DNA from: Propionibacteriales bacterium | Lineage (GTDB): Bacteria; Actinomycetota; Actinomycetes; Propionibacteriales; Propionibacteriaceae | DNA length: 5,706 nt | Direction: 5' to 3' | Assembly: GCA_030453285.1 (NCBI GenBank) | Contig: JAKDKP010000184.1 | Location: 1 to 5,706, forward strand | Shown here: in pieces, positions 1 to 5,706 of the stretch | Position numbering within the stretch: position 1 is the stretch's first letter | How the letters are laid out: each line of letters begins with the position of its first letter | Position numbers and translations under genes: made by a program | Notes under the pieces: model-generated | Told to the model about the DNA's origin: nothing | Database searches by the model: none | Seen by the model: only the letters and a program-made list of their open reading frames with translations

Positions 1-84
1 GGTCTCCATGGGAGGCGCGGATCGCCCGTGGTCCACGCCGACTTGATCATGATCTGCAACCTGGAGCGGTCGCTACATGCATGA
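1..84 (+). CDS. possible C-terminal end of a rightward gene (partial, unidentified)
   Basis: Frame 1 is open from the left edge to a TGA at 82-84 and would encode the last 27 residues of a protein ending in CNLERSLHA. Seventeen consecutive codons in the middle (22-72) all end in G or C, as in the real genes of this window, whereas frame 3 does not show this. A perfect inverted repeat begins at the very next base (85), which suits a gene end. I do not recognise the peptide and cannot assign a function. The alternative is a leftward reading frame starting with ATG at 50 and running off the edge (first residues MIKSAW), which has no clear ribosome binding site. Too little sequence is present to be sure that either is real. 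Confidence 0.3.
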   Translation, partial: GLHGRRGSPVVHADLIMICNLERSLHA

Positions 85-147
85 AGGAGAGGGCCGAGAA
101 CCCACCATCTCGTGGCCGACTCGACTCACCTGGCCCGGCCCTCTCCT
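85..147. terminator. 12-bp inverted repeat, candidate bidirectional terminator
   Basis: The arms AGGAGAGGGCCG (85-96) and CGGCCCTCTCCT (136-147) are perfect reverse complements separated by 39 bases. The repeat sits between a putative rightward stop (82-84) and the stop of the leftward membrane protein gene (157-159), so it lies 9 bases past that stop on the minus strand. There is no T-tract on either side, so it is not a classic intrinsic terminator. GC-rich stems without U-tracts are common at actinobacterial gene ends. The long loop is unusual, but it contains a small internal pairing (CCAC 102-105 with GTGG 112-115). Confidence 0.45.
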
Positions 148-156
148 CCCCCGATC

Positions 157-897
157 TCAGCCACGCGCCGCCCAGTCACTGTCGGACGTACGAAGCGCTG
201 CCAAGGCCACGATGGCCAGCCCGGTGACTTCCAGCAGTCCGCCGGCGACGGCAAACCATTCCCCACCGCCGAGGAGGTTGATCATGTGTCCGACCGGCCA
301 TCCCATGATCAACAACCCGGCCCACCACGGGACAACCCGAGAGGTGAGGACCGCCAGCCCCAGCAGGAGGGTGCCAACCAGGTTGCCGAGGACGAACAGG
401 CCGAAGAACACCATCATGATCGGGGCTGACGGTGCGGCGTCCAGCATGGCTGCGACTCCCGCGCCGGGTTGCGCCCTGGAGAATTCGGCCAACCCAACGG
501 TCGAAAAGTTCATGATCAGTATCCCGAAGTAGCAGACGTATCCGACGATCATCACCGCGACCGCCGACAGGGCCAGTCGAGGCCGAGCGAGACGCAGGAC
601 CCGGAGCGCGGTCAGCAGGCCGGGAATCATGATCAACACGCCAACCATGGCCAGGGCGCTCATCGCGACGACAGAGCCCGGATAGCGCGCATAGAACTCC
701 AGCGTCTCAGCATTTCCCTCGGTGTCGGACAGCCCACTCTCGGTGGACACCCAAGCGTACCGAGCATTGCAGATGAGTTGTAGGGCAAAGGCCAGCGGCA
801 GGGCGAGAGCACCGCCGATACGGCGGATCCGTGTCGTCGGGTCGGCTGGAGATGCTCCGACAGGGCGATCGACGGTGGTGTCCAGGGTGAGACTCAT
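157..897 (-). CDS. hypothetical six-helix integral membrane protein
   Basis: This encodes 246 residues of unknown function, almost certainly located in the cytoplasmic membrane. Six hydrophobic segments are visible at about residues 28-44, 76-98, 108-131, 157-184, 189-210 and 214-235. The N-terminus is short, polar and cytosolic-looking (RIRR just before helix 1), and the tail is short and charged. Between helices 1 and 2 lies a polar stretch of about 30 residues rich in Glu, Ser and Gly. I see no catalytic motif, metal site or transporter signature. The ATG at 897 is chosen because AAAGGA (909-904) sits 6 bases upstream. The frame stays open upstream to a GTG at 1020, but that extension is Arg-rich, not membrane-like, and has no comparable ribosome binding site. 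The gene is divergent from the sensor kinase, so it may be a target or accessory of that two-component system; this is inferred from position only. Confidence 0.8.
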   Translation of the reverse strand: MSLTLDTTVDRPVGASPADPTTRIRRIGGALALPLAFALQLICNARYAWVSTESGLSDTEGNAETLEFYARYPGSVVAMSALAMVGVLIMIPGLLTALRVLRLARPRLALSAVAVMIVGYVCYFGILIMNFSTVGLAEFSRAQPGAGVAAMLDAAPSAPIMMVFFGLFVLGNLVGTLLLGLAVLTSRVVPWWAGLLIMGWPVGHMINLLGGGEWFAVAGGLLEVTGLAIVALAALRTSDSDWAARG

Positions 898-903
898 GAC
901 AGG

Positions 904-909
904 TCCTTT
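904..909 (-). promoter_or_regulatory. ribosome binding site of the divergent membrane protein gene
   Basis: AAAGGA on the minus strand lies 6 bases before the ATG at 897. It decides the start codon against the longer open frame beginning with GTG at 1020. It lies four bases downstream (in mRNA sense) of the 12-bp palindrome at 914-925. Confidence 0.7.
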
Positions 910-913
910 CTTC

Positions 914-925
914 CGGTGATCACCG
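914..925. promoter_or_regulatory. 12-bp perfect palindrome CGGTGATCACCG, candidate operator
   Basis: The palindrome lies in the divergent intergenic region, just upstream of the membrane protein ribosome binding site. A one-mismatch copy of its 10-base core (GTTGATCACC) lies at 1012-1021, about 56 bases before the proposed kinase transcription start. Dyad symmetry in a divergent promoter region fits a dimeric regulator, possibly the adjacent NarL/LuxR-type regulator. Caution is needed because GATC-centred words are common in this DNA; GGTGATCAC also occurs inside the kinase gene near 1537. A second hairpin, CACCGC / GCGGTG (921-926 / 931-936), overlaps the palindrome, so the two could be alternative RNA structures if this stretch is transcribed. 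Confidence 0.4.
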
Positions 926-1060
926 CAAGCGCGGTGGACGTCATCGATCCTGCGACTCCCCGACCGACCCGGGCATCGGGGCCGCCACGAGAACCGGCTG
1001 AGGGTCCGCCCGTTGATCACCTGCGTGCTCGCACGGATGGTCGTGACGGCAACGGAGGCC

Positions 1061-1066
1061 TATCGT
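1061..1066 (+). promoter_or_regulatory. candidate -10 element TATCGT of the kinase-regulator operon
   Basis: TATCGT fits the actinobacterial TAnnnT -10 pattern. It ends 6 bases before the A of the ATG at 1073, so transcription would start at or next to the start codon and give a leaderless mRNA. It contains the only TA dinucleotide in 898-1072. No good -35 hexamer is seen; TGGTCG at 1038-1043 has 17-bp spacing but matches poorly. Confidence 0.4.
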
Positions 1067-1072
1067 CTGACC

Positions 1073-2977
1073 ATGGGAGGGGTCGGGGGCAGCACCCGTG
1101 GACACGTCCGCTGGACGAGCGTCGCGGTCGTCGGCACGTGGTTCGCCTCGGTCGTGTTCACCGGCACTCTCTGGGCGGTCGCCCCGCACCTGGCAAAACC
1201 CCCCAGCCTGGCGGTGGCAGTGGTGATCGTCGCCCTGGTCCCGCTCGCGCTGGGCGGCGTCGTCGCACGCCACGCTCCCGGCAACGCCGTCGGGCCGCTG
1301 CTGGCTCTGGCCGGATTCTTGGCCCTGGCCACCAACCTCATCGACGGTGACCAGTTGGGTCCGTTCGGCGGCACCTGGACGCTGCTCTATCTCGCGCTCG
1401 GCATCCTGCTTCTTGTCGTGCCGGACGGGCACACTGCGTCCCGCCGTTGGACGGTGCTGGGCTGGTCATTCGTGGCGGTCGTCGCGGGCTGCATCGCCGT
1501 CCTCGCCCTGTCGTGGGCACGACTCGGTCCACTCCCGGTGATCACGGCGGCGTCGTACGCCCTGCTGGTCGCCTTCCTCCTCCTGCTGGCCGGATGTGCC
1601 CTGGCGCCCTTCCTGCGACACCGCCACGCCGACCCCGATCAGCGGCTGCGGCTGCGATGGACTCTCCTGGCCGGCACCTCCCTCCCGTTCACCCTGCTGC
1701 TGTGCTGGGCCAGCTATCTGATCGTAGGCACCGCTGATCTTGTCGGGTTCGGGCTGGTGGTGATGTATCTGGCGATCCCGATCGGCGCCACGATCGCGGT
1801 GGTCCGACCGGCCCTGGTCGACATCGATCGCGCCACCGTGACCACGGCCACCGCTTCGGTGCTGGCCATGGGTGCACTGATCCTGCTGTCGGTGACCTGC
1901 GGGGTCGCCGGACTGACCCTCGCCCAGTGGTCGCCGATCGCCGCCATTGCGACCATTGCCCTGCTCACCGGCACGGCAGCGATTCTCGTCCCGGTGCTGC
2001 AACGCCGATTGGACCGACTGCTCTATCCCGAACGGGGACGGGCGCTGACCGCGATCGATCAGCTCACCACACAGGTCGAGCTCGGCATCACACAGCCATC
2101 CGCCGTTCAGGACGTGCTGCGTACGGCCCTACGCGATCCCGGCCTCCTGGTCGCCTATCGCGACATCACCGATCATCGGCTGCACCTGCTGGACGGGAGT
2201 CCGACCACGCCCGGCGCCACCACGGCCCTGGTCTCGGTGCGTGGCGAGGAGATCGGGGCGTTGATCGGATCGACGGTACGACGACCGTCGGTGACGGTGA
2301 CCCGGGCCGCGGCCCCGTTGATCGACCTCGTACGAACCGGTGCGGCCATCGCGCAAGCCCGGTTGGAGGTCGAGGCCTCCCGGGAACGCCTGCTGCGGGC
2401 CGGCTACGCCGAACGGCGACGCCTGGAACGAGATCTGCATGACGGAGCCCAGCAACGCCTTGTCGCGCTGGGAATCCGCCTGCGCGTACTGCAACGCTCC
2501 CGCCCTTCTGCCGAGGAGAGCAGGCTGGCCCTCGATGCCGCCGTGGCCGAGCTCGGCACGGCCGTCGCCGAGCTGCGGCGGATCGCCCACGGCCTGCGCC
2601 CGAGCACGCTCGACGGCGGCCTGGCCGTGGCACTGGCCGACCTCACCCTTGCCGACCCGGACACGATCCACCTCGAGGTGCAGGCCTTCGACCTGCCCGA
2701 CGCCGTCGCCACTACCGCCTATTACGTCGCCAGTGAGGCCGTCGCGAATGCCCTGCGCCACGCACGTGCGACAACGATTCGCCTTTCGGCCCATGAACGT
2801 TCCGGGGTCCTGCAACTCCGCGTCGCCGACAATGGCATCGGCGGCGCCTGCTTCGTACCGACCGGTGGACTGACCGGACTCGGCGACCGTGTCGCGGCCG
2901 TGGGTGGCGAACTCAGGATCGACTCCCAGCCCGGCGAGGGCACCGTGGTGGAGGCGGCGCTGCCATGCGGGTCGTGA
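1073..2977 (+). CDS. membrane sensor histidine kinase, HisKA_3/HATPase_c type
   Basis: This encodes 634 residues: the membrane sensor of a two-component system, which autophosphorylates on His and passes phosphate to the regulator encoded next. About ten hydrophobic helices lie between residues 15 and 309. A cytosolic, GAF-like linker (about 320-425) contains the LRDPGLLVAY block typical of this actinobacterial kinase family. A short coiled stretch (about 426-450) leads into the dimerisation/phosphoacceptor box ERDLHDGAQQRL with His456. The ATPase domain has N559 (SEAVANALRHA), the G1 box DNGIG (586-590) and the G2 box around GLTGLGDR (599-606). All catalytic motifs look intact. No separate extracytoplasmic sensor domain is present, so the signal is probably sensed in or at the membrane. 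ATG 1073 was chosen because TATCGT lies just upstream; GGAGG at 1054-1058 is 14 bases away. ATG 1037 and TTG 1013 are possible but poorly supported starts. The signal is unknown. Confidence 0.93.
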   Translation: MGGVGGSTRGHVRWTSVAVVGTWFASVVFTGTLWAVAPHLAKPPSLAVAVVIVALVPLALGGVVARHAPGNAVGPLLALAGFLALATNLIDGDQLGPFGGTWTLLYLALGILLLVVPDGHTASRRWTVLGWSFVAVVAGCIAVLALSWARLGPLPVITAASYALLVAFLLLLAGCALAPFLRHRHADPDQRLRLRWTLLAGTSLPFTLLLCWASYLIVGTADLVGFGLVVMYLAIPIGATIAVVRPALVDIDRATVTTATASVLAMGALILLSVTCGVAGLTLAQWSPIAAIATIALLTGTAAILVPVLQRRLDRLLYPERGRALTAIDQLTTQVELGITQPSAVQDVLRTALRDPGLLVAYRDITDHRLHLLDGSPTTPGATTALVSVRGEEIGALIGSTVRRPSVTVTRAAAPLIDLVRTGAAIAQARLEVEASRERLLRAGYAERRRLERDLHDGAQQRLVALGIRLRVLQRSRPSAEESRLALDAAVAELGTAVAELRRIAHGLRPSTLDGGLAVALADLTLADPDTIHLEVQAFDLPDAVATTAYYVASEAVANALRHARATTIRLSAHERSGVLQLRVADNGIGGACFVPTGGLTGLGDRVAAVGGELRIDSQPGEGTVVEAALPCGS

Positions 2978-3606
2978 TCGGCGAGGACTCGGTACTGTTC
3001 CGGGAGGGGATGGCCGCCCTCCTGCAGACCTCCGGTCACGAGGTCGTCGGCCGAGCCGCCACGGGCCCCGACACGGTCACCCTGGCCCGGGCCCACCGGC
3101 CCGACATCGTCGTCCTCGACATCCGGATGCCTGACGGGGACGAGGGCATCACCGCCGCGGTCGAGATCCGCTCCTGGCACCCTCCGGTTCCGGTCCTGCT
3201 GCTCTCCCAGCACGTGGAGACCCGGCAGGTGGTCGATCTCGTCGCCGGTGGCGCCATCGGCTACCTGCTGAAGGACCGGGTGCTGGACGTCGACGAGTTC
3301 CTGATCTCGCTGGATCGGGTGGCCGGCGGCGGTACGGCCTTGGACCCCGAGGTGGTCCGCCGGCTGCTGGGGGTGGCGCGGGCCGGATCGGTGCTGGCAG
3401 CCCTCACCCCGCGCGAGCTCGACGTCTTGGCGCTGATGGCACAGGGGTGGACCAACCAGGCCATCGCGGCGAGGCTGTTCCTCTCCGAACGCACGATCGA
3501 AACCCACACCGGCAGCCTCTTCGCCAAGCTTGGCCTGCCCGAGTCACGCGACGAGCATCGACGGGTCCGGGCGATTCTCGCCTACCTGGAGGCCTCCAAG
3601 AGCTGA
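2965..3606 (+). CDS. response regulator, NarL/LuxR family
   Basis: This 213-residue DNA-binding response regulator is the evident partner of the kinase encoded upstream. The receiver domain covers about residues 1-120, with acidic pocket E7/D8, phosphoacceptor D52 (VVLDIRMP), S81 and K103 (YLLKDRV), all as expected. The C-terminal LuxR-type helix-turn-helix spans about 146-205 (LTPRELDVLALMAQG, then SERTIETHTGSLFAKLGL). The ATG at 2965 lies inside the kinase gene and the reading frames overlap by 13 bp, so translation is probably coupled. The tail (DEHRRVRAILAYLEA) is a hallmark of the widespread actinobacterial family, where the usual form is DDDHRRVLAVLAYL. From memory of that family, the loop after RMP is about two residues shorter here, and the recognition helix differs (ETHTGS where EKHVRS is usual). 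The target genes are not known. Confidence 0.94.
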   Translation: MRVVIGEDSVLFREGMAALLQTSGHEVVGRAATGPDTVTLARAHRPDIVVLDIRMPDGDEGITAAVEIRSWHPPVPVLLLSQHVETRQVVDLVAGGAIGYLLKDRVLDVDEFLISLDRVAGGGTALDPEVVRRLLGVARAGSVLAALTPRELDVLALMAQGWTNQAIAARLFLSERTIETHTGSLFAKLGLPESRDEHRRVRAILAYLEASKS

Positions 3607-3660
3607 CCGACCCCGGGCCCTCGGCGGCACGCGTCCCAAGCCGCCACGAACGTACGGGTC

Positions 3661-3666
3661 TAGCAT
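3661..3666 (+). promoter_or_regulatory. candidate -10 element TAGCAT of the transporter gene
   Basis: TAGCAT fits TAnnnT and would place transcription start near 3673, giving a leader of roughly 27 bases that includes the ribosome binding site. There is no clear -35. Five-base arms ACGGG (3654-3658) and CCCGT (3673-3677) flank it symmetrically and could be a weak operator, but they are too short to weigh much. Confidence 0.4.
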
Positions 3667-3687
3667 CGGGAGCCCGTCCCGCCGCGC

Positions 3688-3693
3688 AAGGAG
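3688..3693 (+). promoter_or_regulatory. ribosome binding site of the transporter gene
   Basis: AAGGAG lies 6 bases before the ATG at 3700. It is the strongest ribosome binding site in the window and fixes the start of the transporter. Confidence 0.8.
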
Positions 3694-3699
3694 AAGCAG

Positions 3700-5115
3700 A
3701 TGAGCAGCTCCCCCAGATCCGACATCACCGGCAATCCCGGCGGTGACCACTCGCCGAGCGGGCGGCAGCGTGGCGGGATCGGCCTCGCGGTCGCGGTCGC
3801 CGCTCTGGGCGGCTTGCTGTTCGGCTACGACACCGGCGTGATCTCGGGTGCGGTGCTGTTCATGGGCGACGATCTGCAGCCCGGCGGCGGGGACCTGTCG
3901 GCCGGCAGCAAGCAGCTCGTGGTGGCCATCCTGCTGGTCGGTGCCATTGTCGGCGCCATCACCGGCGGCTGGCTGGCCGATCGGCTCGGGCGCAAGAAGA
4001 CCTTGATCATCGTTGCAGTGATCTTCACCCTTGGCGCCGTGGGGTCGGCCCTGGCCCCCAACCTGATCATGGTCGTGGTGGCCCGCTTCGTGCTCGGCGT
4101 CTCGATCGGCGTGAGCTCGGTGACCGTGCCGCTCTACATTGCCGAGATCGCCCCGAAGGAGAAGCGTGGCGCACTGGTGTCGATGAACCAGTTGATGATC
4201 ACGGTCGGCATCCTGCTGTCGTACGTGGTCAACAAGATCGCCGAACCGCACTGGCAGATCATGCTCGGATTTGCCGCTGTGCCGTCGATCCTGATGCTCG
4301 TCGGCTTGTTCTGGGTCGACGAGTCGCCGCGCTGGCTGACCTTGAACGACCGCGCGCAGGAGGCCCGATCGATCATGATGAAGACCCGGGACGCCGAGCA
4401 GGTTGAGCTGGAGCTGTACCAGATCCGCGAAGACGCCAAGGCCGAGCAGCGACGTTCCTGGCGCGAGGTGTTCGTGCCGTCCGTACGACCCGCGTTGATC
4501 CTGGGAGTCGGCGTCGCTGCCCTCAACCAACTCGTCGGCGTGAACGCCGTCATCTACTACGCCCCCACCATGCTCGAGCCGATCTTCGGCGCCAGTGGCT
4601 CCCTGCTGGCCACCGTCGGCATCGGTGTGGTGAACACCCTGGTCACCGTCTTCGCCGTCACCCAGATCGACAGACTCGGCCGGCGTCCGCTGCTTCTCGG
4701 CGGCATTGCCGTTGTCGCGGTCGCCCTCGTGGCCCTGGCCCTGCTGTATCTGGTGCCCGACAAGAGCGGTGTCGTCGGCTACCTGATCGTGGGCGCCCTG
4801 GCGGTCTACATCGCTGCCTTCGCCGCCAGCCTCGGCATCGCGATCTGGCTGGTGAACTCCGAGGTGTACCCGCTGTCGGTGCGCGGCAAGGCCTCCAGCC
4901 TCGGCTCGTTCACCCACTGGGGCCTCGACCTGGTGATTGCCTCGACGGTACTGACCTTGATCAGCACCATCACCCCGACCGGTCTGTTCGGCATCTTCGC
5001 CGTGGTTGCGGTGGCCGGCTTCTTCTTCCTGTTCCGCCTGATGCCCGAGACCAAGGGCCGCTCGCTGGAGGAGATCAACCACTTCCTGGCCGAGCGGGCT
5101 GGCACGAAGCGTTAG
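3700..5115 (+). CDS. sugar-porter family MFS transporter (sugar or polyol:H+ symporter)
   Basis: This encodes 471 residues, the usual length for the sugar-porter branch of the major facilitator superfamily (XylE, GalP, AraE, IolT, GLUT relatives); it carries a sugar or polyol across the cytoplasmic membrane, probably with protons. Twelve helices are visible: about 28-54, 71-92, 101-119, 122-146, 161-180, 187-206, 262-288, 298-320, 329-352, 357-387, 400-423 and 427-447. Family signatures are GYDTGVISGA (42-51), DRLGRK (94-99), PLYIAEIAPKEKRG (144-157), the PESPR-like DESPRWL (207-213), NQLVGVNAVIYY (276-287), DRLGRRP (324-330), the SEVYPLSVRGK block (387-397) and PETKGRSLEEI (449-459). Likely sugar-site residues are Q277, N282, Y286, N312, W383 and W407. 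The first Q of the common QQxxGxN motif is N276, and the GPxPW motif of helix 10 reads GIAIW (379-383). The substrate cannot be told from sequence. Control by the upstream two-component system is possible, but the gene has its own likely promoter. Confidence 0.93.
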   Translation: MSSSPRSDITGNPGGDHSPSGRQRGGIGLAVAVAALGGLLFGYDTGVISGAVLFMGDDLQPGGGDLSAGSKQLVVAILLVGAIVGAITGGWLADRLGRKKTLIIVAVIFTLGAVGSALAPNLIMVVVARFVLGVSIGVSSVTVPLYIAEIAPKEKRGALVSMNQLMITVGILLSYVVNKIAEPHWQIMLGFAAVPSILMLVGLFWVDESPRWLTLNDRAQEARSIMMKTRDAEQVELELYQIREDAKAEQRRSWREVFVPSVRPALILGVGVAALNQLVGVNAVIYYAPTMLEPIFGASGSLLATVGIGVVNTLVTVFAVTQIDRLGRRPLLLGGIAVVAVALVALALLYLVPDKSGVVGYLIVGALAVYIAAFAASLGIAIWLVNSEVYPLSVRGKASSLGSFTHWGLDLVIASTVLTLISTITPTGLFGIFAVVAVAGFFFLFRLMPETKGRSLEEINHFLAERAGTKR

Positions 5116-5706
5116 TCGAGCCAGCGTGGCTGGACGACGGAGCGGGCCCTCGGCTGCTCGCCGGCGGCGTCGGCGGGCAAATCGGACCTGATCACCTGCC
5201 CCTGCCACGCCAGGCTCAGCGAAGCGATCGTCACCGCCGCCCACAACCCGTTGCCGATCATGTGGTCACCGTTGTTCTCGAACACCTCCACGTCGAGGAT
5301 CCAATTGCCGCCGAACAGGGCGACAATCGCGATCGCCGTCACCGCGAAGAGGCTGTTCGCCATCGCCAGCAGCACCCGGCTCGCCTGCGGGAACCGGGCG
5401 GAATCGCCACGGGCAAACCCGTTGTCGGTCAGCAGGCGCCAGATCAGACCGACCATCAACGTGGCCCCGACACCGGCGACGGTGAACACCGCCGTGATCG
5501 GCTCGTAGATCCAGTACCGGTAGTCGAACACGGCAGTGAGCACCAGCGACAGCGCCAATGCCAGACCGCGTTCGGTGGTGAGGCGCCGCCGTACGAGCAG
5601 GGTCACCAGCAGACCCACCGCGAGCACGTACCCACCGGTCCGGAATCCGTCGACGGTGGCGTCCACGTCGACGATTCCACCCACCACACTCACCAAGACG
5701 GTGGCC
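5112..5706 (-). CDS. hypothetical integral membrane protein, 5' end outside window
   Basis: This is a leftward frame of about 198 codons ending with TAA at 5114-5112 and open to the right edge; its true start is probably beyond 5706. A TTG at 5696 and a GTG at 5693 are in frame but have no ribosome binding site, and the residues before them (ATVL) continue a hydrophobic run. Counting from the TTG, hydrophobic helices lie at about 21-36, 44-57, 66-89, 106-130 and 149-166. They are joined by an Arg-rich turn (RRRLTTERG), a polar loop DNGFARGDSARFPQ (91-104) and an acidic loop around EVFENNGDH (137-145), with a charged C-terminal tail of about 25 residues. I recognise no family, and no catalytic motif is visible. 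It is convergent with the sugar porter and overlaps it by 4 bases at the stop codons, so there is no room for a separate terminator. Confidence 0.75.
   Translation of the reverse strand, partial: ATVLVSVVGGIVDVDATVDGFRTGGYVLAVGLLVTLLVRRRLTTERGLALALSLVLTAVFDYRYWIYEPITAVFTVAGVGATLMVGLIWRLLTDNGFARGDSARFPQASRVLLAMANSLFAVTAIAIVALFGGNWILDVEVFENNGDHMIGNGLWAAVTIASLSLAWQGQVIRSDLPADAAGEQPRARSVVQPRWLD

Noticed and set aside
45..54. 10-bp palindrome GATCATGATC and the nearby CATGCATG (76-83)
   Set aside because: GATC/ATGATC words recur throughout this region, including at several places in the 157-897 gene where they simply encode Ile-Met pairs in membrane helices. They do not stand out from background.
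77..532. Long rightward frame opposite the membrane protein gene
   Set aside because: It is rich in Pro, Arg, Ser and Thr, has no domain-like pattern, and lies antisense to a frame with clear membrane helices and a good ribosome binding site. It is a high-GC shadow frame.
941..1432. Leftward open frame overlapping the kinase start
   Set aside because: Its composition (Gln, Asp, Arg-rich) is typical of antisense shadow frames, and the kinase frame on the other strand has membrane helices and family motifs.
3607..3699. GC-rich words (CCCGGGCCC and similar) after the regulator as a terminator
   Set aside because: No stem of convincing length with a sensible loop could be built, and there is no T-tract. 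The 93-bp gap is better explained by a promoter and ribosome binding site.
3544..5244. 566-codon leftward open frame opposite the transporter
   Set aside because: It encodes a Gly/His/Asp/Gln-rich low-complexity product antisense to a textbook sugar porter. Long antisense frames like this are expected in high-GC DNA.

Overview
The window looks like chromosomal DNA from a high-GC Gram-positive bacterium (Actinomycetota). Codon third positions are nearly all G or C, ribosome binding sites are AAGGA-like, and the sensor kinase and response regulator belong to a pair type that is widespread in actinobacteria. A member of the Propionibacteriales is a reasonable guess but is not shown by the sequence. 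There are no rRNA, tRNA, CRISPR or insertion sequence features.

Layout, left to right. Positions 1-84 may hold the last codons of a rightward gene entering from outside the window (weak). A 12-bp perfect inverted repeat (85-96 / 136-147) follows, between that putative stop and the end of a leftward gene; it is a candidate bidirectional terminator. Positions 157-897 (minus) encode an unrecognised six-helix membrane protein. A 175-bp divergent intergenic region (898-1072) carries a 12-bp palindrome, a near copy of its core, and a -10-like element just before the kinase start. Positions 1073-2977 encode a ten-helix membrane sensor histidine kinase (HisKA_3/HATPase type). Its stop overlaps the start of the response regulator (2965-3606, NarL/LuxR type) by 13 bp. 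After a 93-bp gap with its own likely promoter and a strong ribosome binding site comes a 471-residue sugar-porter MFS transporter (3700-5115). Its stop codon overlaps, tail to tail, the stop of a leftward membrane protein gene (5112 to beyond 5706) whose N-terminus is outside the window.

How the parts may work together. The kinase and regulator are clearly one translationally coupled two-component system. Three flanking genes encode integral membrane proteins: one divergent, one downstream on the same strand, one convergent. The divergent membrane protein and the downstream sugar porter are natural first candidates for the regulon, but no operator is proven. I see no strong evidence of a novel defence, mobile or biosynthetic system. 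The main points for a second look are the palindromes and missing TA dinucleotides in the divergent promoter region, a possible leaderless kinase mRNA, the altered recognition helix of the regulator, loss of the GPxPW prolines in the transporter, and the overlapping convergent stops.
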